A stretch of 64,000 nt of DNA from CAJINA01 sp964647585 (GTDB lineage: Bacteria > Desulfobacterota > Desulfobacteria > Desulfobacterales > CAJINA01). The DNA lies in assembly GCA_964647585.1 (NCBI GenBank), contig CAZYGG010000009.1, forward strand, positions 1 through 64,000, in the 5' to 3' direction. A program made the translations under genes and the position numbers. A model generated the notes under the pieces. The model was not told the DNA's origin. It worked only from the letters and a program-made list of their open reading frames with translations, and ran no database searches. The number at the start of each line of letters is the position of its first letter. The first letter of the stretch is position 1. Positions 1 through 8,011 of this stretch are shown here, one piece after another.

Positions 1-110
1 AGCGAGACGGGATCTGCATCTAGACCGACTTTCAGCGTTTTAGCGCCTGCCGTCGCCCCGAAGGCAAACAGCATTACAAAAACCAAGCTAAGTGTTAAGG
101 CTTTTTTCAT
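1..110 (-). CDS. Solute-binding protein, N-terminal fragment (probably peptide/family 5)
   Basis: A reading frame starts at an ATG at 110 on the minus strand, with a strong GGAGG ribosome site six bases upstream (116-120), and runs off the left window edge. The 36 visible codons are a secretory signal peptide (Met-Lys-Lys, a hydrophobic stretch, Ala-rich cleavage region) followed by KTLKVGLDADPVS. That is the usual mature N-terminus of dipeptide/oligopeptide-type periplasmic binding proteins of ABC transporters. The gene is real by RBS, signal peptide and frame. The family is inferred from a very short segment, so ligand and partner permease cannot be stated. Confidence 0.7.
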   Translation of the reverse strand, partial: MKKALTLSLVFVMLFAFGATAGAKTLKVGLDADPVS

Positions 111-148
111 TATTTCCTCCTCTACCGTATATGAGGGTTTTGGGGATT

Positions 149-165
149 CCCCGGCAAAGCCGGGG
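149..165. other. GC-rich hairpin between two minus-strand genes
   Basis: CCCCGGC, a three-base AAA loop and GCCGGGG form a perfect 7-bp stem between the antiporter stop at 254 and the binding-protein start at 110. There is no T-run on either side, so a complete intrinsic terminator is not supported. It may be an mRNA-stabilising or processing hairpin. Confidence 0.4.
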
Positions 166-253
166 TCACTTGTCGGTTATGCCAAAGTCTATTCTAAATA
201 GCCTCCCCCAGCAGGAGCGTCAATATCTAATTATTTCAAATTTGAAGGACGCT

Positions 254-1771
254 CTAATAGAAAACCAGGGTCACGATCACAAAAGTAGGTACTAAAAACA
301 CCAGGGAGTATTTAAGGATATAGCCAAAAAAACTGGGCATGGGGGTACCCGCCTCTTCCGCGATGGACCGGACCATAAAGTTGGGGGCGTTACCGATATA
401 ACTGCAGGCCCCGAAAAAGACCGCACCGGCCGAAATGGCTTTCAGGTAGATCGCTTGTTCCGTCATCAGCAGCGGGACGGCATTGGCCTCGGTCAAGCCG
501 GCATAAAAGCTGCCGATAGCGGTATTGAAAAAGGTAAGGTAAGTGGGTGCATTATCAAGAAAAGCAGACAGAGCCCCGGTGATCCAGAAATAATGATAGG
601 GTTCTTTGACGGCATTGACGACGAACGCCAGTTGGCCGTCGGCCCCCGCCTTCAGAATCAACAGGCAGGGTATCATGGTGATGAAAATTCCGATGAAAAG
701 GTAGGCCACTTCAACGATCGGGAACCAGGAAAAATGATTTTCTTCCCGGATCTCGACCGGTGTAAACGCCAGGGAAAGCAGTCCCATGATAATCAGCAAA
801 AGATCCCTGAAATAGTCCTGGATGGCACGGTGTACCCCGAACACGTTCACGTCGCCCCAGTCGACGAGACCACTCATGAGCACGGCCAGCACAACCCCGG
901 CCAGAAAAATGAAATTCCGGATTCCCACCAGGCGCAGTTTCTCATTGGTTTCATCTTCAGGCACACGGACGTTCTCTTTGCGGTAGTGATAGGTATCGAT
1001 GCAAAAATATACCGTCAGGAGCAATGCCGCGCATAACAGCATTTGCGGCATCAGTTTGAACGTCCAGAAAAATGAAACGCCGTGCAGAAATCCCAGAAAC
1101 AGGGGCGGGTCGCCCAGCGGCGTCAGGGCCCCGCCGATATTCGCAACGAGAAAGATAAAAAATACAACCATGAAAGTCCGGTTTTTTCTATAATCATTTG
1201 CGCGCAAAAAAGGCCTGATCAACAGCATCGCGGCACCGGTCGTCCCCATCCAGGAAGCCAGTACCGTTCCAATGACAAGCATGATGAGATTGACCACCGG
1301 TGTCCCCCGCAGGGAACCTTTGAGGAGAATTCCCCCGGAGACTGTATAGAGCGACCACAGTAGGATTATAAAAGGCACGTAGTCCGCGAGAATAATATGC
1401 AGGATTTCGTAAACGGCCGCTCCGCGGTGAACCGCCAGAAACGGAAGGGCCAGGGTCAGAGCCCAGAAAAAGGAGACCTTGCCGAAGTGATGGTGCCAGA
1501 AGTTTGGAGCCAGAAGGGGGCAAAGGGCAATGGACAGCAGCATACCGGCAAAGGGAATGCAGCTCCAGAGCGGCAGTGTCTCGCCCAGGTTGCTGGCGTG
1601 ATGCCCGCCCTTGTGCGCGTCATGCTCGGCCGGATGCGTATCGTCGGCCTGAACCGTGCCGGGACTGGCGTGCACGGCTGGCGACTGATCCGAACCAAAA
1701 CAGAACGTGGCGGTCATAAAAAGGGAAACAAACAGAATAAGAATTGTCCGGGTCAGCTTTCCTGATCTCAT
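254..1771 (-). CDS. NhaD-type Na+/H+ antiporter (ArsB/NhaD/CitM superfamily)
   Basis: This 505-residue integral membrane protein has an N-terminal signal-like segment, then a His-rich periplasmic stretch (about residues 35-60, HPAEHDAHKGGHH), then roughly 12 membrane helices. GALTPLGDPPLFLGF (about residues 214-228) and the later NAPTYLTFFN and GNAPNFM stretches are typical of the NhaD/citrate-transporter fold, where the helix breaks bind Na+. The likely role is sodium/proton exchange across the inner membrane, which would fit the Na+-type ATP synthase motifs elsewhere in the window. The His-rich region could act as a pH or metal sensor, but that is only inference. It stands alone on the minus strand. 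Substrate is assigned by family only. Confidence 0.8.
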   Translation of the reverse strand: MRSGKLTRTILILFVSLFMTATFCFGSDQSPAVHASPGTVQADDTHPAEHDAHKGGHHASNLGETLPLWSCIPFAGMLLSIALCPLLAPNFWHHHFGKVSFFWALTLALPFLAVHRGAAVYEILHIILADYVPFIILLWSLYTVSGGILLKGSLRGTPVVNLIMLVIGTVLASWMGTTGAAMLLIRPFLRANDYRKNRTFMVVFFIFLVANIGGALTPLGDPPLFLGFLHGVSFFWTFKLMPQMLLCAALLLTVYFCIDTYHYRKENVRVPEDETNEKLRLVGIRNFIFLAGVVLAVLMSGLVDWGDVNVFGVHRAIQDYFRDLLLIIMGLLSLAFTPVEIREENHFSWFPIVEVAYLFIGIFITMIPCLLILKAGADGQLAFVVNAVKEPYHYFWITGALSAFLDNAPTYLTFFNTAIGSFYAGLTEANAVPLLMTEQAIYLKAISAGAVFFGACSYIGNAPNFMVRSIAEEAGTPMPSFFGYILKYSLVFLVPTFVIVTLVFY

Positions 1772-2079
1772 TTACATTTCATCCGCGTGATATCCGCCCT
1801 GGCGACAACAACCGGCAGCTCCCGCCCCTATCTAAACAGCCGGCTTACGCCAGGGCCTTACGTAAAATGGGTACAAAACAGGTCCACCTGAGGTCTTACG
1901 CAGCCATCAGGCTGTACCACTGCATGTACAAGATTTAGCTAGTACAGGCAATCTTCACCGCTGTCAAGGCGTAAGGGATCGGCCCGGCGCCGGCAGTTGG
2001 TATGAAAGTGGTTGTATTCCAAGTCGTTAGGGATGGGTTCGGTCTGAGTCTCAAAAATCAAATACCACCCAGCCGGTTG
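1772..2079. other. Intergenic region, no gene seen
   Basis: This stretch lies between the divergent antiporter and panC. Short reading frames exist but lack ribosome sites and recognisable proteins. No SAM or SAH riboswitch core was recognised ahead of the panC-metK-ahcY genes. The right end leads into the promoter at 2080. Confidence 0.5.
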
Positions 2080-2108
2080 TTGACTTTACACGCTTTATGC
2101 TCTATTTT
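2080..2108 (+). promoter_or_regulatory. Sigma-70-type promoter of panC-metK-ahcY
   Basis: TTGACT (2080-2085) and TATTTT (2103-2108) are separated by exactly 17 bases, giving a plausible -35/-10 pair about 90 bases before the panC start. A hairpin with GGCGGT (2149-2154) and ACCGCC (2169-2174) arms lies in the leader and might modulate expression. Confidence 0.5.
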
Positions 2109-2195
2109 TGCTGTTTGTGGATGGGGCCCTGGACAGGCCTTTATAAATGGCGGTGTTTTCGTTTAAAAACCGCCGGGTGCATCAACGGAACGACC

Positions 2196-3053
2196 ATGTC
2201 ACGAGAAATAGAAATCATCAGAACGGCGGCAGCCATGCAGGCCAAAGCCCGTGCCTTGAGGGATGATCATAAAACCATCGCCTTTGTCCCGACCATGGGA
2301 TACCTGCATGAAGGTCACCTGTCGTTGATGCATATCGGCCGTGCGCACGGCGACATCCTGGTGGCCAGCATCTTCGTAAATCCGACCCAGTTCGGGCCGG
2401 GGGAAGATCTGGAGGCCTATCCGCGTGATATGCAGCGGGACCTGGACCTGCTGCGTGAAGTGGGGACCGACATCGTGTTCATGCCCGAACCCGAAGACAT
2501 CTATTCACCGGGATTTCAAACCTTTGTGGCCCTCGAAAAACTGCCCAACCATTTATGTGGTCTCTCGCGGCCGGTCCATTTTCGGGGAGTGGCTACCGTG
2601 GTCGCCAAGCTGTTTAATCTCGTCAAGCCCCATACCGCCGTATTCGGGCAGAAAGACTACCAGCAATATGTGATCATCAAACGCCTGGTTAAAGATCTGG
2701 CCTTTGATGTCCTCATTATTGGGGGACCGACCGTGCGGGAACCGGACGGGTTGGCCCTGAGTTCCCGCAACGCCTATCTCGAGCCCTCTGAACGCGAATC
2801 CGCCCCCGGCCTCTACCGGGCGCTGAACCGGGCCGCCGAAAGGGTCAAAGCCGGGACCCGGGACGCGCTGGAAATCATCGCCCTGACGGCCGCCGCCATC
2901 GAAGATCACCCCGGGATGCAGATTGACTATATTGAAATCGTAGATCCGGACACATTGGAGGCCGTTTCCCGTATCGAGGGACCGGTACAGATGGCGCTGG
3001 CAGTGAAGCTCGGAAAGACCCGTTTGATAGACAACCTGAGGATTACCCCATAA
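2196..3053 (+). CDS. panC: Pantothenate synthetase
   Basis: This cytoplasmic enzyme condenses pantoate and beta-alanine using ATP, the last step of pantothenate (vitamin B5, CoA precursor) synthesis. The protein has the family signatures FVPTMGYLHEGHLSLM (nucleotidyl-transferase HxGH-type motif), FVNPTQFGPGEDLEAYPR, FGQKDYQQ and LALSSRNAYL. I chose the ATG at 2196 (MSREIEII, 285 residues), because the 33 codons upstream in frame are not protein-like and this start gives the usual family length. The ribosome site is weak (GGAACG). It is followed after 38 bases by metK, and the three genes appear to form one transcription unit from the promoter at 2080. Confidence 0.95.
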   Translation: MSREIEIIRTAAAMQAKARALRDDHKTIAFVPTMGYLHEGHLSLMHIGRAHGDILVASIFVNPTQFGPGEDLEAYPRDMQRDLDLLREVGTDIVFMPEPEDIYSPGFQTFVALEKLPNHLCGLSRPVHFRGVATVVAKLFNLVKPHTAVFGQKDYQQYVIIKRLVKDLAFDVLIIGGPTVREPDGLALSSRNAYLEPSERESAPGLYRALNRAAERVKAGTRDALEIIALTAAAIEDHPGMQIDYIEIVDPDTLEAVSRIEGPVQMALAVKLGKTRLIDNLRITP

Positions 3054-3091
3054 TTTTATAAAGACACCCAGCCAAACCAAGGAGACACCAT

Positions 3092-4261
3092 ATGACTAAA
3101 GAAAAATTCATGTTCACCTCTGAATCCGTGACCGAGGGGCACCCGGATAAGGTGGCCGACGCCATCTCCGACTCTGTTCTGGATGCCATCATGGCCGAAG
3201 ATACAAACTGCCGGGTTGCCTGTGAAACCCTGGTCACCACGGGTCTGGCCTTTATAGCCGGTGAAATAACATGCGACTGTTACGTGGACATGCCGCAGAT
3301 CGTGCGCGACACCATCAAGGATATCGGTTATTCGTCATCCCAGATGGGTTTTGACTGGCGGACCTGTTCGGTCATCACCAGTATTGACCACCAATCGCCG
3401 GATATCGCCCAGGGCGTAAATGAAGGCGACGGCCTTTACAAGGAACAGGGCGCCGGTGACCAGGGGTTGATGTTTGGTTTTGCCACTGATGAAACACCGG
3501 AACTCATGCCCATGCCGGTCATGTACGCCCACAAGCTGACCAAACGGCTGGCCACCGTCCGCAAAAATGCGGCCCTGGATTTTTTAAGACCGGACGGAAA
3601 ATCCCAGGTGACGATCGAGTATGATAACAGCACCCCCAGACGGGTTGATACGGTGGTCATCTCATCCCAGCATAAACCGGATGTCACCCATGACACCCTG
3701 AAAGAAGCCATTATAGAAGAGGTTATCAAAAAGGTAATCCCCGCCGATATGGTGGACGGGGACACCAAGTATCTCATCAACCCCACCGGCCGTTTTGTGA
3801 CCGGTGGCCCCATGGGTGACTGCGGCCTCACCGGCCGGAAAATCATCGTGGACACCTACGGTGGCCAGGGCAGCCACGGCGGCGGCTGTTTTTCGGGAAA
3901 AGATCCGTCGAAAGTCGACCGGAGCGCTTCCTACATGGGACGCCACATCGCCAAAAACATTGTGGCCTCCGGAGCAGCCAAAAAATGCGAAGTTCAGGTC
4001 GCCTACGCCATCGGCGTCGCCCAGCCGGTTTCGGTTATGATTGATGCCATGGGGACCGGCCGGGTGCCGGAAACAAAGCTTAGAGAAATTGTCAGCGAGG
4101 TTTTTGACCTGCGACCCGCGGCCATTATCGATTACCTTGATCTCAAACGCCCCATTTACCGGAAAACGGCGGCCTACGGACACTTCGGCCGTGACGAGCC
4201 TGAATTTACATGGGAAAAAACTAATAAAGCAGATGAAATCAGAGCCCTTGCCGGTCTGTAG
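3092..4261 (+). CDS. metK: S-adenosylmethionine synthetase
   Basis: Methionine adenosyltransferase makes SAM from methionine and ATP. The 389-residue protein has the full set of family motifs: FTSESVTEGHPDKVADAISD near the N-terminus (Mg2+/ATP site), GAGDQGLMFGFA in the middle and GGAFSGKD-like GGGCFSGKDPSKVDRSA toward the C-terminal third. An AAGGAG ribosome site is correctly spaced before the ATG. It sits 59 bases ahead of ahcY, so synthesis of SAM and disposal of its product S-adenosylhomocysteine are co-transcribed. No SAM riboswitch was recognised in the short gaps. Confidence 0.97.
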   Translation: MTKEKFMFTSESVTEGHPDKVADAISDSVLDAIMAEDTNCRVACETLVTTGLAFIAGEITCDCYVDMPQIVRDTIKDIGYSSSQMGFDWRTCSVITSIDHQSPDIAQGVNEGDGLYKEQGAGDQGLMFGFATDETPELMPMPVMYAHKLTKRLATVRKNAALDFLRPDGKSQVTIEYDNSTPRRVDTVVISSQHKPDVTHDTLKEAIIEEVIKKVIPADMVDGDTKYLINPTGRFVTGGPMGDCGLTGRKIIVDTYGGQGSHGGGCFSGKDPSKVDRSASYMGRHIAKNIVASGAAKKCEVQVAYAIGVAQPVSVMIDAMGTGRVPETKLREIVSEVFDLRPAAIIDYLDLKRPIYRKTAAYGHFGRDEPEFTWEKTNKADEIRALAGL

Positions 4262-4320
4262 ACGCTTGCGGCCATGGTGGCCCACAGCGACACCGCCATG
4301 TGCACCAACAGGAGAATAAG

Positions 4321-5775
4321 ATGTCCCAACCACAACCGAAAGAAGTATCATCAGGTGTTCAGGCACTCGACCTGTCCCTGCCCCACAAGGTTGCCGATCT
4401 TGCCCTTGCCGATTTCGGCAACCGGGAGATGGCGCTTTCTGAAAACGAAATGCCCGGCCTCATGGCCGTTCGCGCAAAGTACGGCCCCACGCAGCCACTG
4501 AAAGGCCTGCGGGTCATGGGTAGTCTGCACATGACCATCCAGACCGCCATGCTTATCGAAACCCTGAAAGAACTCGGAGCGGATGTGCGCTGGGCATCCT
4601 GCAATATTTTCTCGACCCAGGATCATGCCGCGGCGGCCATTGCCCGCAATGAATCGGCGGCCGTGTTTGCCTGGAAAGGTGAAACACTGCCGGAATACTG
4701 GTGGTGTACCGAACAGGCCCTGATCTGGCCGGATGACAAGGGCCCGGATCTTATCGTCGACGACGGCGGGGATGCCACCATGATGGTCCACCAGGGCGTC
4801 GCCGTAGAAAAAGACCCATCCCTTCTGGAACAGCAATACGACAGCGCGGACATGCAATTTTTGATGGAACGCCTCAAGGCCGCGTATCAAAGAGATCCCG
4901 GCCTGTGGACCCGGATCGCCGCAAACATTAAGGGGGTTTCGGAAGAAACCACTACCGGTGTGCATCGCCTGTACCAGCTCGAACAGACCGGGGGCCTTTT
5001 ATTTCCCGCCATCAATGTGAACGATTCCGTTACCAAATCCAAATTTGACAACCTCTATGGATGCCGGGAGTCATTGGCCGACGGCATTAAACGCGCCACC
5101 GATGTGATGATTGCCGGAAAGACTGTGGTCGTCTGCGGATATGGCGATGTCGGTAAGGGCTGCGCCCAATCCATGCGCGGTTTCGGTGCCCGGGTCATCG
5201 TTACCGAAGTGGATCCGATCTGCGCGCTCCAGGCTTCCATGGAGGGCTTTGAAGTGCTTACCCTGGAAGATGCCTGCTCGTTCGGTGATATCTTCGTAAC
5301 CGCCACCGGCTGTTACCATGTCATCACCGGTGCCCACATGGAAACGATGAAAAATGAAGCCATCATCTGCAACATAGGCCATTTCGACAACGAAATCGAA
5401 ATGAGCTACCTGGACGATAACCCGGACTGCAGCAAGGAGGAAATCAAGCCCCAGGTGGACAAATGGACGCTTAAATCAGGACACGCGCTGATCGTCCTGG
5501 CCGAAGGCCGCCTGGTGAACCTGGGCTGTGCCACCGGCCACCCCAGTTTTGTCATGAGCAACAGTTTTACAAACCAGAGTCTGGCCCAGATCAAACTGGC
5601 CACGGAAAGTCTGGAACCCAAAGTGTATACCCTGCCCAAAGAGCTGGACGAAGAAGTTGCCCGGCTGCATCTGGACCGCCTGGGGGTAAAGCTTACCACG
5701 CTTACCCAGGAACAGGCCGATTACCTCGGTGTATCGGTGAACGGTCCGTTTAAACCGGATCATTATCGCTATTAA
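4321..5775 (+). CDS. ahcY: S-adenosylhomocysteine hydrolase
   Basis: Adenosylhomocysteinase reversibly splits SAH to adenosine and homocysteine with bound NAD, and so keeps methyltransferases running. The 484-residue product has the substrate-domain motifs SLHMTIQTAMLIETL and SCNIFSTQDHAAAAI, the NAD-binding GYGDVGKGCA segment and the C-terminal GPFKPDHYRY with the conserved Lys and Tyr. The ATG at 4321 has AGGAG eight bases upstream. An upstream in-frame ATG at 4300 would put the start before that ribosome site. The gap from metK is too short and has the wrong sequence for an SAH riboswitch. A strong terminator follows. Confidence 0.97.
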   Translation: MSQPQPKEVSSGVQALDLSLPHKVADLALADFGNREMALSENEMPGLMAVRAKYGPTQPLKGLRVMGSLHMTIQTAMLIETLKELGADVRWASCNIFSTQDHAAAAIARNESAAVFAWKGETLPEYWWCTEQALIWPDDKGPDLIVDDGGDATMMVHQGVAVEKDPSLLEQQYDSADMQFLMERLKAAYQRDPGLWTRIAANIKGVSEETTTGVHRLYQLEQTGGLLFPAINVNDSVTKSKFDNLYGCRESLADGIKRATDVMIAGKTVVVCGYGDVGKGCAQSMRGFGARVIVTEVDPICALQASMEGFEVLTLEDACSFGDIFVTATGCYHVITGAHMETMKNEAIICNIGHFDNEIEMSYLDDNPDCSKEEIKPQVDKWTLKSGHALIVLAEGRLVNLGCATGHPSFVMSNSFTNQSLAQIKLATESLEPKVYTLPKELDEEVARLHLDRLGVKLTTLTQEQADYLGVSVNGPFKPDHYRY

Positions 5776-5789
5776 ACTTTTCGCCCTAA

Positions 5790-5824
5790 AAAGCCGGTTG
5801 GGCAGTGCTCCAACCGGCTTTTTG
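5790..5824 (+). terminator. Rho-independent terminator after ahcY
   Basis: AAAGCCGGTTGG and CCAACCGGCTTT form an 11-12 bp stem around a short loop, followed by a T-run. It closes the panC-metK-ahcY unit. The A-rich left side means it may also act on the minus strand. Confidence 0.85.
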
Positions 5825-5900
5825 CGTTCTGCGTCCCGCTTTAAAGAATCTGTACCTATACCCTGTCTTAAAAAACGGATTCTGGCAGGGACCGCCCGGG

Positions 5901-6767
5901 TCAGTCCAGCACTACAGCGACCCGGCCCTTCCTTAACAAAATCAGGTTTTCCACCGCACCTTTCAGTTTTATCGCGTCGGCATTGCTGATAACAATGTCT
6001 GTTTTACCGACCCCCACCGCGCGCAGCCCTTTAATGACCAGCGGTCCGGGAGCAACCCGCGTAAAATCATTTCCCACGGGAAGGCGCCGCACATAGGCAG
6101 CCATGCCCCACTGAACCGCGTACTCCCGGCTGACATACGCCGATCCGTAAACCGGCTTCCCGTTTTCATCCAGAATGGTAAACATCATCGCCGGGGCAAT
6201 GCCCAATTCCCGGGCATCAATAACCAGTCCTCCGGCCGGGCTCCGATCGGCATTGCTTTTTCCGGTTGGGTCAGGCTTGTCTTTTATGACGTTTACCGGC
6301 TGAATCGCCTCAATATGACGAATATCTTCGGGAAGGATGAGCTGGGCAAAACTGCCATAGATACTCATTTCGATAATGATTTCAGCAGCGCCATCGGACA
6401 GGAAATTCTGTTGTACCACCGGTGCCGAACGCACCATTTCACGGACCTTTTCCGCAATGGAAGGTTCCCTTTCCATCTTATCCGATACGGTCCGTCCCCC
6501 TGACAGGCGCAATCCGCCAATCAGTCCCGCAAGGGTGTTGACGGCTTTCTGGCGCGCCGCCGACAACGCTTCATTCCGGATGACCTGCCCATCAGTTTTT
6601 CTTTGGGCGGGTTCACTGAAACCGGTGGCCACTATCTTTCCGGTCCCCCAGTTAACTTCACCGGCAGTAAATGTCTGGATGTAGCCCGGGAGGGGGCCGG
6701 CGCCCATAGCCGGTTTATCCATCAGCAGGAGAGCGAGGGCGGCTATTATCAAGCGTCCTGTAAGCAT
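5901..6767 (-). CDS. LPP20-like exported protein (short paralogue)
   Basis: This 288-residue protein has an N-terminal signal peptide (MLTGRLIIAALALLLM..., cleavage near Ala-Met-Gly-Ala) and so is probably periplasmic or envelope-bound. Residues about 35-150 resemble LPP20-type domains (GEVNWGTGKIVATGF, then an Ala/Arg-rich helix and a beta-rich half). The C-terminal half carries GGLVIDARELGIAPAM, shared with the adjacent upstream gene, so the two are tandem paralogues. The ATG at 6767 lies 16 bases after the upstream stop. A TTG at 6794 would also be in frame, but would place extra residues before the signal peptide. It is last in a three-gene minus-strand operon. Function unknown; surface assembly or secretion is a guess from the partners. 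Confidence 0.7.
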   Translation of the reverse strand: MLTGRLIIAALALLLMDKPAMGAGPLPGYIQTFTAGEVNWGTGKIVATGFSEPAQRKTDGQVIRNEALSAARQKAVNTLAGLIGGLRLSGGRTVSDKMEREPSIAEKVREMVRSAPVVQQNFLSDGAAEIIIEMSIYGSFAQLILPEDIRHIEAIQPVNVIKDKPDPTGKSNADRSPAGGLVIDARELGIAPAMMFTILDENGKPVYGSAYVSREYAVQWGMAAYVRRLPVGNDFTRVAPGPLVIKGLRAVGVGKTDIVISNADAIKLKGAVENLILLRKGRVAVVLD

Positions 6768-6783
6768 CGCGTTAGTATCCGGG

Positions 6784-7944
6784 CTAGAAAACAATGATCA
6801 CCTTACAATTGGCCAGGAATCCATCGAGGTCGGCCGACATTTTGGCAAGGGCCTGATAGTCAGCGGTACTTATGGAAAGACTGCGCTTGCCGTGAACGGT
6901 CCCTGTGGCCTTAATGGTAAGTGGCAGACTGCCGGCCCGCGAGCTTTTCTGCGCCCTGGCAAGATTCCGGTAGTAACGCACGTATCCGGACCGGATGGCC
7001 TTTTCCTGGTTGATATAGTTTCCGGGATAGAGTACCTGCTCGCTTCCGGCGATTTCCGGCTTCAGGCAAGGGCGAAAACCGGTGGTACGCGCATCGATTA
7101 CCAACCCGGTATAATTCACGCTTGACCGGGAAGCCTGGGCCACCGGCCTGGTTTTACCTTCCTCAAGTGCTTTCAAGCGGATCGACATATCGTTCAGCCG
7201 GGCCGTCATCTGGTCCAGAACGGCTGCCTGCCGGGCAGTCTGCCGTTCCAACTCAGCCACGGATGACCCCGAAGCCACGCCGGTCGGCACGACCATCGGA
7301 ACGGTTTCAATATACTCAAGCCAGGCTTCGGCAAAACGGCGAAACATCATCAGCATCTGTTCCTGGCTCACACTGGCCCTGTTTAAATCGCCGACCTTTT
7401 CCTCCAGGGCCCGTACCCGCTGTTCCAAAAAGCGAATCCGGGAATTAATTTCCTTCAGGGGCACGCCCTCGCCCGGGCTCGGGGATTGCACCACCATGCG
7501 CATCAACATCTCTTCCAGCGGGCCGGTCAGCGGGATACTGACCGTTGCCGTGGCGGTCCCGTCACTGTTGACGACAACCGTGTCCACCGCTGAACCGGAC
7601 AGGACCCCTTTGACCCGCGACTCGATGGTATCACTTTTGACCATGAAATTCTGCACTCTGGTAGTGGAATCAATATGGACACCTTTTACCACCTCGAGAA
7701 GATTCCGCCGCGCCACGACAACGGCGGCCCTTCTGACCATAGCCCGCATCTGAGCCTGGCCAACCGCCTTTTTAGTGGGCGCCCCCATCCCGGTGGCGGT
7801 TAGTTTCCGACTGACCCAGTCAATGGTCCCGGCATCGCCGATTTGCTCGATGGTCTGTTCCTGAGCACTGCATGGCAACCCCGGCAGCAGGAATACTGCC
7901 AGGATCGCTATCAGCCCTGAACTCAAAAATTGCCGCACTTTCAT
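6784..7944 (-). CDS. LPP20-like exported protein with coiled coil (long paralogue)
   Basis: This 386-residue exported protein has a signal peptide ending near CSAQEQ. Next comes an LPP20-like domain starting GTIDWVSRKLTATGMGAP, where the paralogue downstream has GEVNWGTGKIVATGF. A central coiled-coil stretch follows (heptads around INSRIRFLEQRVRALEEKV and a second set ending RLKALEEGK). The C-terminal domain begins TGLVIDARTTGFRPCL. The ATG at 7944 is preceded by AGGAGG at the right distance, whereas the longer frame to 7986 begins with a charged, non-signal stretch. The gene follows the large lipoprotein by 67 bases. The coiled coil suggests an oligomeric periplasmic component. Function is not known. 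Confidence 0.72.
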   Translation of the reverse strand: MKVRQFLSSGLIAILAVFLLPGLPCSAQEQTIEQIGDAGTIDWVSRKLTATGMGAPTKKAVGQAQMRAMVRRAAVVVARRNLLEVVKGVHIDSTTRVQNFMVKSDTIESRVKGVLSGSAVDTVVVNSDGTATATVSIPLTGPLEEMLMRMVVQSPSPGEGVPLKEINSRIRFLEQRVRALEEKVGDLNRASVSQEQMLMMFRRFAEAWLEYIETVPMVVPTGVASGSSVAELERQTARQAAVLDQMTARLNDMSIRLKALEEGKTRPVAQASRSSVNYTGLVIDARTTGFRPCLKPEIAGSEQVLYPGNYINQEKAIRSGYVRYYRNLARAQKSSRAGSLPLTIKATGTVHGKRSLSISTADYQALAKMSADLDGFLANCKVIIVF

Positions 7945-8011
7945 TTCATCCCTCCTGGGCTTTCCGGCACTTTTTAGCTTCGACAAAAATTTCCGTTTCT
8001 AGAAACAGTCC

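Noticed and set aside
455..1036. Long plus-strand frame (193 codons) opposite the antiporter gene
   Set aside because: It is antisense to a clear membrane protein, has a composition of mirrored hydrophobic codons, no ribosome site and no recognisable family.
4262..4320. Possible SAH or SAM riboswitch between metK and ahcY
   Set aside because: The gap is 59 bases and lacks the conserved core and pseudoknot sequence of either class.
3662..4366. Minus-strand frame of 234 codons across metK
   Set aside because: Shadow of metK; Gly/His/Val-rich antisense translation with no start signal.
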